DNA of 64,000 nt. Origin: Stomorhina lunata. Its lineage: Eukaryota > Arthropoda > Insecta > Diptera > Rhiniidae. This document shows positions 46,400-56,355 of this stretch, one piece after another (within the stretch, counting starts at the first letter, position 1; each line of letters starts with the position of its first letter). The stretch covers positions 17,969,510 to 18,033,509 of the forward strand of contig OW121741.1 in NCBI GenBank assembly GCA_933228675.1. Reading direction: 5' to 3'. The notes below the pieces were generated by a model, which had not been told where the DNA came from, did no database searches, and worked only from the letters and a program-made list of their open reading frames with translations. The position numbers and the translations under genes are program-made.

Positions 46400-48460
46400 T
46401 CAGTTCCAGTTCAAGTTCAGTTCAAGTTCAGTTCTAGTTCAGTTCAGTTCTAGTTCAGTTCTAGTTCGGTTCTAGTTCAGTTCTAGTTCAGTTCTAGTTC
46501 AGTTCTAGTTCAGTTCTAGTTCAGTTCTAGTTCAGTTCTAGTTCAGTTCTAGTTCAGTTCTAGTTCAGTTCTAGTTCAGTTCTAGTTCAGTTCTAGTTCA
46601 GTTCTAGTTCAGTTCTAGTTCAGTTCTAGTTCAGTTCTAGTTCAGTTCTAGTTCAGTTCTAGTTCAGTTCTAGTTCAGTTCTAGTTCAGTTCTAGTTCAG
46701 TTCTAGTTCAGTTCTAGTTCAGTTCTAGTTCAGTTCTAGTTCAGTTCTAGTTCAGTTCTAGTTCAGTTCTAGTTCAGTTCTAGTTCAGTTCTAGTTCTGT
46801 TCTAGTTCTGTTCTAGTTCAGTTCTAGTTCAGTTCTAGTTCAGTTCTAGTTCAGTTCTAGTTCAGTTCTAGTTCAGTTCTAGTTCAGTTCTAGTTCAGTT
46901 CTAGTTCAGTTCTAGTTCAGTTCTAGTTCAGTTCTAGTTCAGTTCTAGTTCAGTTCTAGTTCAGTTCTAGTTCAGTTCTAGTTCTAGTTCAGTTCTAGTT
47001 CAGTTCTAGTTCAGTTCTAGTTCAGTTCTAGTTCAGTTCTAGTTCAGTTCTAGTTCAGTTCTAGTTCAGTTCTAGTTCAGTTCTAGTTCAGTTCTAGTTC
47101 AGTTCTAGTTCAGTTCTAGTTCAGTTCTAGTTCAGTTCTAGTTCAGTTCTAGTTCAGTTCTAGTTCAGTTCTAGTTCAGTTCTAGTTCAGTTCTAGTTCA
47201 GTTCTAGTTCAGTTCTAGTTCAGTTCTAGTTCAGTTCTAGTTCAGTTCTAGTTCAGTTCTAGTTCAGTTCTAGTTCAGTTCTAGTTCAGTTCTAGTTCAG
47301 TTCTAGTTCAGTTCTAGTTCAGTTCTAGTTCAGTTCTAGTTCTAGTTCAGTTCTAGTTCAGTTCTAGTTCAGTTCTAGTTCAGTTCAGTTCTAGTTCAGT
47401 TCTAGTTCAGTTCTAGTTCAGTTCTAGTTCAGTTCTAGTTCAGTTCTAGTTCAGTTCTAGTTCAGTTCTAGTTCAGTTCTAGTTCAGTTCTAGTTCAGTT
47501 CTAGTTAAGTTCTAGTTCAGTTCTAGTTCAGTTCTAGTTCAGTTCTAGTTCAGTTCTAGTTCAGTTCTAGTTCAGTTCTAGTTCAGTTCTAGTTCAGTTC
47601 TAGTTCTAGTTCAGTTCTAGTTCAGTTCAGTTCTAGTTCAGTTCTAGTTCAGTTCTAGTTCAGTTCTAGTTCAGTTCTAGTTCAGTTCTAGTTCAGTTCT
47701 AGTTCAGTTCTAGTTCAGTTCTAGTTCAGTTCTAGTTCAGTTCTAGTTCAGTTCTAGTTCAGTTCTAGTTCAGTTCTAGTTCAGTTCTAGTTCAGTTCTA
47801 GTTCAGTTCTAGTTCAGTTCTAGTTCAGTTCTAGTTCAGTTCTAGTTCAGTTCTAGTTCAGTTCTAGTTCAGTTCTAGTTCAGTTCTAGTTCAGTTCTAG
47901 TTCAGTTCTAGTTCAGTTCTAGTTCAGTTCTAGTTCAGTTCTAGTTCAGTTCTAGTTCAGTTCTAGTTCAGTTCTAGTTCAGTTCAGTTCTAGTTCAGTT
48001 CTAGTTCAGTTCTAGTTCAGTTCTAGTTCAGTTCTAGTTCAGTTCTAGTTCAGTTCTAGTTCAGTTCTAGTTCAGTTCTAGTTCAGTTCTAGTTCAGTTC
48101 TAGTTCAGTTCTAGTTCAGTTCTAGTTCAGTTCTAGTTCAGTTCTAGTTCAGTTCTAGTTCAGTTCTAGTTCAGTTCTAGTTCAGTTCTAGTTCAGTTCT
48201 AGTTCAGTTCTAGTTCAGTTCTAGTTCAGTTCTAGTTCAGTTCTAGTTCAGTTCTAGTTCAGTTCTAGTTCAGTTCTAGTTCAGTTCTAGTTCAGTTCTA
48301 GTTCAGTTCTAGTTCAGTTCTAGTTCAGTTCTAGTTCAGTTCTAGTTCAGTTCTAGTTCAGTTCTAGTTCAGTTCTAGTTCAGTTCTAGTTCAGTTCTAG
48401 TTCAGTTCTAGTTCAGTTCTAGTTCAGTTCTAGTTCAGTTCTAGTTCAGTTCCAGTTTTA
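46400..48460 (+). repeat. 11-bp satellite array 4 (TTCTAGTTCAG)
   Basis: About 185 units of the T variant, homogeneous but with more indel variants (ttctagttctag, cagttcagttct) than array 2. It lies between divergent genes 3 and 4. Confidence 0.97.
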
Positions 48461-48756
48461 TTTAATCCTAGCTCAGTTCCAGTTGAATCTTAGTTCAGTT
48501 CGTATTAAGTTCCAGTTCTGTATCAAATCATTTCTATTCAGTTTCATTTCAGTTCTAGTTTTATCTTATTCACTATTTCATTCCAAAGTTATCCATATCT
48601 CAACAAATAAATTTTTTTATAACATTTTATACTTTGTAGCAATCAAGCATTAATTACAGATGATTATTTGGAATATAATCATTTCTAATAGTTGTTAAAT
48701 TTATTCTCAAGTTTTTAAATTTATTATAACCAGAAGCAGGTTCTAGAGATTTTGCT
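48461..48756. other. Decayed edge of array 4 and unique spacer
   Basis: Degenerate TTCCAGTT-type repeats to about 48560, then unique AT-rich DNA. This is the inferred right inversion breakpoint interval. Confidence 0.6.
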
Positions 48757-48875
48757 AAAACAGTTCATATTTAAACGTTGGGAGAATTAAAACGGCAAAA
48801 CGGAATTGATATTTAACAATAAATTGATTGGAATAAAATTGCTCTAAAAAATCACACAAAAATTTAGACCTTTAA
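48757..48875 (+). promoter_or_regulatory. Upstream region of gene 4 with shared element
   Basis: AAAACAGTTCATATTTAAAC, then GTTGGGAGAATTAAAACGG at about 48757-48795, nearly identical to the element before gene 2. The core AAACGTT is about 103 bp before the ATG. Confidence 0.55.
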
Positions 48876-50195
48876 ATGATTCTCTTCCAACTACTAACGC
48901 TTTCAATTCTCCTCTTTCATCCTCGAAATGCCTTTGGCCAACAAACCAAGGCCACAAAATATTTTTTGGATAAAACTCAAATTCCCATAAAAGCATATTC
49001 CCTTCAAGCTGCCCGAAATGGTCAACTGCTCACTTCTAATCTGGAAATATTTCGGGACTTATTTTCCTCCATTAAATATCTACTGACGCAACAATATTAT
49101 AGTGACTTTAAAAACAACCATAAATATATTACCAAAACCGGGAGACTACAACAGCGAATAGGTTCCAACACACCATTTCCCTGTGGATTAAATAACTCGC
49201 GTTCACTAGAAACACCTACAAGTGTTAATCGCTTAAGACCTGGCGATATTGATGTCATAGCAGCCATGGGAGACTCTCTTACTGCAGGAACCGCCATGAT
49301 ATCCAAAACTTTTTTACAAGAAGTAATAGAATTCCGTGGTCTAACAGCGTTGGGGGGAGGTTTAAAAGATTGGCGTACTTACTTGACCCTGCCCAACATA
49401 TTAAAAGTATTTAATCCAAATTTGTATGGCTATGCGGTGGCCAACACCTTGGCCAAGTTCCGAGAGGCTCGTTTTAATACTGCCGAACCATTTGCTTTAA
49501 CACAAGATATGCCTTATATGGCTGAGGTTCTGGTGAAACGTATGCAAAATGATCCAAAAGTTGATATGAAGAATCAATGGAAAATGATTTCTATATTCAT
49601 TGGCAGCAACGATGTCTGCAATGATATGTGTTACTATGATAAAATTGAAGACTTTCTAGAGAATCATCGTCGGGATTTGCACAGAACCTTAAGCATTTTA
49701 CGTGACAACATACCCCGTTTAATGGTCAATGTCATACTAATACCCAACTTAGCTACCGCATTAAGTATAATGAAGGGATTACCTGCCGCCTGTCGTACCC
49801 TTCATAAGATGAGTTGCCCTTGTTTAATAAGTAATTCAATAGACACAAAACAACGTGAGGAATTGTCAAAAATCGTGCAACATCTTCAACAAATTGATGT
49901 GGAGGTGGCTTCTCTGCCTGAATTTCAATTAGAGGAATTTGCTGCTGTACCCCGAACTATGGCTATGAATAGCAATGTGCCGAGACTGAAAAATGGCAAC
50001 ACTGATTTGAAATATTTGGCCATTGATTGCTTTCATTTCAGTCAACGTGGCAATGCTTTTTTTACAAATATGTTATGGAATGGTTTCTTACAGGTCAAGC
50101 TCCAATCGAGCAACCCAGACATCCTAAGACCATTCGAAATGTTTGCCTGTCCTACGGCGGAGAAACCTTATTTGTCTACTTTAGACAATAGTTAG
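48876..50195 (+). CDS. Secreted phospholipase B1-like SGNH/GDSL hydrolase, copy 4 (pair B)
   Basis: 439 aa, intronless. Ser134 in AMGDSLTAG, GGGLKDW, GSND (243-246), Asp384/His387 in DCFHFSQRGNA. The residue four after the catalytic His is Arg where the other three have Tyr, and WNGFLQ replaces WND(M/L)LQ. Signal peptide about 1-21 (…RNAFGQQ). Eight conserved cysteines present; sequon NNS at 106 is kept but the second one (NKT in the others) is lost (MNSN). Sister of copy 2. AATAAA at 50216-50221 and 50236-50241. Catalytic set complete, so presumably functional; the substitutions next to His387 could change specificity, which is inference. Confidence 0.93.
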   Translation: MILFQLLTLSILLFHPRNAFGQQTKATKYFLDKTQIPIKAYSLQAARNGQLLTSNLEIFRDLFSSIKYLLTQQYYSDFKNNHKYITKTGRLQQRIGSNTPFPCGLNNSRSLETPTSVNRLRPGDIDVIAAMGDSLTAGTAMISKTFLQEVIEFRGLTALGGGLKDWRTYLTLPNILKVFNPNLYGYAVANTLAKFREARFNTAEPFALTQDMPYMAEVLVKRMQNDPKVDMKNQWKMISIFIGSNDVCNDMCYYDKIEDFLENHRRDLHRTLSILRDNIPRLMVNVILIPNLATALSIMKGLPAACRTLHKMSCPCLISNSIDTKQREELSKIVQHLQQIDVEVASLPEFQLEEFAAVPRTMAMNSNVPRLKNGNTDLKYLAIDCFHFSQRGNAFFTNMLWNGFLQVKLQSSNPDILRPFEMFACPTAEKPYLSTLDNS

Positions 50196-50817
50196 GATAT
50201 GATTTTGGTAAAGATAATAAAATTTTTTAAAATGAAATAAAAACAAAACATTGTTTTATTAAGGCATTTGAATTGAATTGGAACTAAAATGGAAACGAAC
50301 CGGAACTTAAGAGGAAATTAATTAGAATAGACATAGATTTAAACTTGGACTAAACTGTCACAGAATTGGGACTAAACTGATATCAAAATGAAACTGAAAT
50401 TCCAAGTGCAAATTGGAATTTTGTTGGGATCTTGAAAAAACGGAAACTAAACTGGAATTGAACTCGAACTCAACTAAACTCGTAATAAACTGGAACTTAA
50501 CTGAATTGGCAGTAAACGGAACGGATCTGAAACTGCATTGATGTTTCATCTCCAATTGAATTTTTTTAAATTCAGTTCCATTTTCTAATCCAGTTTAGTT
50601 CTCCTCCAGTCTTAGTTCTAATTCTAGTTCAATTCCAGTTCAGATTCAGTTCTACTTAAATTTAGTTTAGTTCTTAGGTCATAGTGGTAGATCTAGTTCA
50701 TTTTCCAGTGCGGATTTAAGTTCAAATTATAGTATTTATAGTTCGGATTTTAGGTTAGCTTTTAGTACAGTTTCTTATTTCAGTTCTGTTTTAGGTTCGA
50801 CTGCGATTTCAGTTTTC

Positions 50818-50985
50818 TTACATCGGCGGCATGTTATTGCTGTATTCTTACCGCTGATGGAGGATGCTGTGGTAATTAATAATTTTAATAGAAATTGATG
50901 TAACTGTGACCGGGGATTGAAACCAGGTTCAGTGTGATATACTTAGCAGTCGTCGTACTAACCAATTAAATCACAACACAATCCG
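50818..50985 (-). mobile_element. tRNA-derived SINE-like element, copy 1
   Basis: Minus strand: tRNA-like head (about 50904-50976) with A-box-like TTGGTTAGTACG, B-box-like GGTTTCAATCC and pairable acceptor ends (TTGTGAT/GTCACAG). Body follows: TACATCAATTTCT, a TTAAT-rich part, and the end CCGATGTAA. Copy 2 at 57874-58000 has the same order of parts. The middle of this copy carries about 40 extra bases. Confidence 0.65.
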
Positions 50986-51234
50986 GTTTCAGTTCAAGTG
51001 CTCTTCAGGTTCTATTTTGGATTCTCATTAAGGGGTAGTTAAGTTTCCTGTTCAGTTTCCAGTTTGGGTTTTATAATTTTCAGTTCTGGTAACTGCTCGG
51101 ATTCCCTCTCTTTTTCAAGCTCAGATTCGGGTTTATGTTCTAGTTCAAGTTTTAGATTCTAGTACCAGTTCAACTTTATTTTCTTGTTCCAGATCCGATT
51201 TCAGCCTTTGCTCAGAATTTAGTCTAGGTTCCGG

Positions 51235-51235
<1 letters not shown>

Positions 51236-51281
<46 letters not shown>

Positions 51282-51310
51282 TATATATATATAGATATAT
51301 ATAGATATAT

Positions 51311-51345
<35 letters not shown>

Positions 51346-51390
51346 TATATATATATATATATATAGATATATAGATATATATAGATATAT

Positions 51391-51437
<47 letters not shown>

Positions 51438-51460
51438 TATATAGATATATATAGATATAT

Positions 51461-51553
<93 letters not shown>

Positions 51554-51562
51554 TAGATATAT

Positions 51563-51616
<54 letters not shown>

Positions 51617-51639
51617 CATATATATAGATATATATATAT

Positions 51640-51704
<65 letters not shown>

Positions 51705-51760
51705 TAGATATATAGATATATATATATATAGATATATATATATATAGATATATATATTAA
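51236..51760. repeat. TA microsatellite with GATA interruptions
   Basis: About 525 bp of (TA)n with regular ATAGATAT interruptions and a short (GATA)n run at about 51675-51705. A 131-codon Tyr/Ile frame on minus is a by-product. Confidence 0.97.
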
Positions 51761-51874
51761 GCTAAGGTTCTATTTTGGGAAGATTCCAGTTTTAGCTCGC
51801 CTTCTTCTTCCAGTTTGTTTATTGATTTGGCTCTACTTCAGATCCTAACATCGATTTTAACTTTAGTTCAGGGC

Positions 51875-51946
51875 GGTTACCTCGTAACTCGATTCGAAAG
51901 AAATTATTCGAATAGTTTTATTTTCGAATCGAGATACGCAGTAACC
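51875..51946. repeat. 72-bp imperfect hairpin (GGTTAC…CTCGATTCGAAA)
   Basis: GGTTACCTCGTAACTCGATT at the left is matched by the reverse complement GGTTACTGCGTATCTCGATT at the right, both continuing into CGAAA around a 21-bp loop. It could be a minimal MITE or a solo element end. Confidence 0.6.
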
Positions 51947-52386
51947 CCCCAGGTTTTTGTATTATCGGACCTGAACTAAGGTTTCGGTTTAGCTTCTACC
52001 TATAACTCTGCTTCTGGTTGAGTTTAGCTTCTACTTTAAGTTTGAGTTTTAGTTCTTCGTATAACTCTGCTTCTGGTTCAGTTCCTTTTAAGGTTTCATT
52101 TTCAGTCCAGGTTTTGGTTCTTTTTAAAGTTCCGATTTCAGTTCAAGTTCCTCTTTAGATTCCGGTTTGTGGTTTAGATCAGGTTTTAAAAAAGAAATTT
52201 GTTCTGGCTTTTGATATGGCTCTAAGGTTTCTTCTCGGATTCCCTTTCTGGTCATAGCTCAGATTCCATTTTATGTTCTAGTTCCAGTTCAAGTTTTATT
52301 TTTTAATTGTAAGTTTTAGTTTCAGTTATAACTAAACTTTTGCTTGAGTTCTATTTAAAGTTTCAGCTCTATAGTTGAGTTGAGGC

Positions 52387-52546
52387 AAAGATCCTATAAT
52401 CTTGCACTTCCATACATTGATTTGCCGTATGGTCGTTTTGTAAAGTCCCATAAATAAGAGAGTATATCGCTTTTACTCTAATACGGAAGCAACTAATGGA
52501 GACGATTTTTCAATGAGAAAAAGCTAAGGCATATACACGTGCTCAG
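52387..52546 (-). repeat. Dispersed repeat family 1, copy C
   Basis: Reads on minus GAGCACGTGTATATGCCTTA, then CTCATTG, CGTCTCCATTAGTTGCTTCC, TATTAGAGTAAAAGCGATAT, CATACGGCAAATCAATGTAT and TCTTTG. This is the longest match to copy A and shares its left end with copy B. Confidence 0.7.
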
Positions 52547-53884
52547 GTTATACTTCCAGGTTATGGTCTCAGTTGCAGTTCAGATTCTAGTTCAGTTTCA
52601 AGTTTAGGTTATATTTTAATTTTACTAGAGCTTACATTCTAGCTCTCGTTCTTGTTTAGGATCTACTTCATCGGTTCCAATTCAGGTTCTATTTCCAGAT
52701 TTTGGTTTCAGTTGTAGTTCAGATTCTAGTTCGGTTTCTTCTTTAGGTTTTATTCCAATTTTGTTACAGTTTCGATTCCAGCTCTGATTCTTGTTAAGGT
52801 TCTACTTCAGGTTGTACTTAAGTTGTCATTCAGGGCCCACTTCAGGTTCCAGTTCCAGGTTTGGTTCAGATTCTAGTTCGGTTGGTGTTAAGGTTGTATT
52901 TTAATTACATTCTAGCTCTGATTCTTGTTTAGGATCTGCTTCATCGGTTCCAATTCAGGTTCTACTTTCAGGTTTTGGTTTCAGTTGAAGTTCAGATTCG
53001 AGTCCGGTTTCGTGTTACAGTTTAGATTCTAGCTCTGTTTCTTGTTCAGGAACTACTTGAGGTTCTAGTTCTAAAACTTACAATTAAAAAATAAAACTCT
53101 GCTTAAAGTTCTGGTTCAGGCGCCATTTCAGGTTCCATTTAGAGTTCTTGTTGAGACAAGTTTTAGTTCAGGTTTCCGTTTATGTACTACTTCAGGTTCC
53201 TATTTCAGTTTAGATTCCGGTTATAACTCAGCCTCTACTTGAGCTACTCCTTGAGATTCCTGTTTAATTTAAGGCTCTATTTCTATGTTCTTCAGGCTTC
53301 ACTTCGGATTCTGGTTTTGGTAAAGATTTCAAGGTTCAGGTTTTACTTAAAGTTCAAGTTGAGGTTGTTATCTTCTTAGATTTTAGTTCAGGTTCCCGTT
53401 TAGATTCTACTTCAGGTTTCTATTTCAGCTGTTTCAGTGATCTTCATTCTCCACTTCGGGTCCTAGTTTTGATGAAGGTTTAGTTTTGGATCTTAGGTTT
53501 GACTAAAAGTTCTCGTTCAGATCCCATTTCCGGTTCTACTTTAAGTTCTAGTCGAGGTTGTTATCTTATTAGGTTTAAGTGTAGGTTCTTGCTTTGGTTC
53601 TACTTTAGGTTCCTGTTTCAGCTCTAGTTTCGCTTGTAACTCAGCTTCTACTTGAGCGTCTAGTTCAGGGTCTAGTTTTGCCTTTAGTTCAAATTTCCGA
53701 ATTTTTTTTAATATCTTGTTCTAGTTCAATGTTCTTTAAGCTCTACTTCGGGTTGTAGTTTTGGTGAAGGTTTAGTTTTGAATCTTGTACAGGTTCTAGC
53801 TTTAGTTCCAAATCAGGGCTCGAATTGCCTCATTCGATATTGATTGAAATATAAGATATTTCAAGTTTGTGTAGCATTCTTCTG

Positions 53885-54770
53885 TTATCCTTGACTCCCA
53901 GTGGAGCATGGGGCCTCAACCATCCTTTTATATCGAACCCTATTGCGAGATGTTAGGCATACATCATTTAATGAATAGTTTTCTGTTTGTTACTCCGCAT
54001 CAATTGACCTTCTCCACATTCTAGCGGGTGCACCAACACGACGGCCTCTTCCTTGTGGATTCCAACGAAGCGCTTGTCGGGCAATGCTGATATCCACCGC
54101 CATTTCCGTTGACATACCTCTATAGAAGAAGGGATTTGGCTTGTAGCGTTTAGTAGATCTTCATTTCTTGTGCAATTCGGCCACCATATATTAAGGATTT
54201 GCCGCAAGCATTTGTTCGCAAAGGTTTGTAGGCGCTTATCGATGGCATTTGTACGTTTCCAAGTTTCGCAGCCGTAATACAAGATGGACTTGACATTCGA
54301 GTTAAATATACGTAACTTACTTGTTGTTGATATTTGCCTAGATTTCCAAATAGCTCGGAGAATGCCGAATGCTGACTTTGCCTTATTAAAACACGATTGA
54401 ATATCCTCGTCGGCGCCACCTTTTGTAGATATCAAACTACCAAGATAATTAAAGGTACATCCAATAACCTCGTTATCCACATTGATGTGTGTCGACGGGT
54501 TTGCGCCATAGCCTCCAAACATAATCTTTGTCTTGGAAATATTGATTTCCAGCCCAGCTGCCCGAAATTCAACAGTAATAGCGCTAGTGTTTTTTTTAAA
54601 GGTGACCTGAGCTTTGGCTTAGAAGACATACGTCATCAGCTTATTCCAAGTCCTCGAGTTGTTTAAAGGGTGTCCATTGGATACCACGTCTATCATTCAG
54701 TGCTGTGCGCATTATATTGTCGATGACAAGGATAAAAAGAAACTCTCTTCTCTACTATATAAGGCCGATG
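53885..54770 (-). pseudogene. Dead LINE reverse transcriptase, C-terminal part
   Basis: Recognisable in order on the minus strand: an end-of-palm segment with VIDNIMRTALNDRRG, the catalytic motif ADDVCLLS whose Tyr codon has become TAA, AGLEINISKTKIM, the thumb/post-RT region (FNYLGSLISTKGGADEDI, SILYYGCETWK, CLRQILNIWWPN, RKWRWI), then PQGRGRRVG..WRRSIDAE followed by a second in-frame TAA. The frame resumes to a terminal CSTGSQG and TAA (53885-53887). At least one frameshift lies between RKWRWI and the Arg-rich part, and others upstream. Part of it appears as a 184-codon open frame at 53968-54522. A different LINE family from the intact one at 36-40 kb. Confidence 0.85.
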
Positions 54771-56353
54771 GACGAGTATTGTGGGAACAGTTTTGAATTG
54801 AGACGCGTATAAGAGAACAGTATGACTAAGAATATTTGTAAAGCAGTTTTTTTGTTCACGGCTGTTTGCAAAAAGAATTCCTTCCACGTTTTTAAAGGAA
54901 AAACGTAACAATATTTTAATTTATTTTTTTTTTTTAAATGTTACACAATATTTGCTTAAAAATCTAAATTTTCGATCGATTTTGAATGCGAAGATTTGGT
55001 CTTTGTTTAATACTTCCGTTCTTATCATCATTCTACTGTTGTATGTCCCATGTCTTTTATTCTTGATCCACATTCTCTCAGCGGCTAAGGGGCGCTTTAA
55101 TCATTTTGTTTAACAAGCGCGTAAAAATGCACCCTTTTAACTTTATTATTTGCCAAGTGGGCGGGAAAAGGGGCACGGGAAAAATAATTTTAATTCAGTA
55201 TTTTTTTTTTCATCTTAATCCTTATATGGTTGGGTTAATGTAGTTTTATTAAAAAACACCGCCCTTTTTTCGGACACTTTTTTGTTCCCCCAGAATTTTT
55301 ATATGTTTGCACTGACCCCACGCCATCATGCGCATTCTTTATGTCGCCCCGTTTACAAAAAAAGAAATCCATTTATTTTATTTTTTTATATTTCATTTTT
55401 TCGGCATATCATTGCATTTTTAATATGGGGTATTTCTTTTTTTTTTCTTAGTTCTTATTTTATTTTGGAAAGTAGCTGATGTTTAAAAACTGAAAAATAT
55501 ACAAAATATTTTTTTGGATGTGTCGAATGGGCAGGCAGGTTTAAGCTAGCTCATGCTACTGCTTTTCGTGTCCATGGCCGGGCTATCCCACGGCTGGGAA
55601 AAAATGGAAAAATTTGTTGTTTATGAAAAGTGGGTGGGAAAAATTGGATGAGCCATAAGTGTATTTAAAACATGATGCAGGCCAGGCAGCTGTATAACAT
55701 CATTATATATGCAATCAGATGTAAAGTTTGAGTCCTTTATTTTATTTTTTTAACATGTGTGTATTTTTATATAAAAATAGGATTTTTTCCATATTCTATC
55801 CGGTAGCGGAAAATTCTTTTTGGTTTAAAATTTTTTTTTATATATATTTTTAAATCTCTATATGATGAATTGGATGTTTGGAGAGCTTCATTTCCCTTCT
55901 TTTAAAAAAATCTTCCTTTTTGGGGCGTTTTTTGTCTATTATTGTATTTTTTTTAAAGGACCTGTTCATATCTTATCCTTTTTTTTTTGGAAAATAAAAT
56001 ATTTTTTATTTCATTTTGTCTCCATCCGTTTTGCATTATGTGCAATTTTTAATTTATTTTATATTAATTAATAAATTGTAAAAATTACATGGTGGGCATC
56101 ATCTTTTTTTCGTTAGTTAATCAAATCAAGGAAACCCTTGGAATTTTTAGGTTTAATAAAAAAAATATTTTATTGTTATTAGAAAATGTTTTACGAATAT
56201 TTTTCCACTTGAACTTTTGAAAAATTTTTATTAACTAAAATTTTTTTCAACATTAAAAAATTTTCTTAACATCATTTTTTTCCATTTCTTTTCAGGTGAG
56301 TAAGAAATTCTGGAGAAAAACGAAAATGAAGTTTTAAATGACTAGTAAGTTAA
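54771..56353. other. AT-rich spacer, no gene seen
   Basis: Sequence between the LINE relic and the mariner-type element. It contains several T-rich runs and short hydrophobic frames (for example 55862-56071) with no recognisable domain. Confidence 0.5.
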
Positions 56354-56355
56354 TA

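Larger units (their letters stand above)
50250..53870. repeat. Decayed 11-bp satellite field
   Basis: To about 50550 the remnants are in minus orientation (ggaactgaact-like). From about 50567 they switch to plus (ttccagttcag, then ggttctagttcaggttc with G insertions) and decay progressively to 53.8 kb. A SINE-like copy, a TA microsatellite, a short hairpin and dispersed repeat copy C are embedded. No gene is supported. Confidence 0.75.

Noticed and set aside
26137..48460. CRISPR array
   Set aside because: Repeats are contiguous with no unique spacers, and the DNA is clearly eukaryotic.
51224..51619. 131-codon Tyr/Ile frame
   Set aside because: TA microsatellite.
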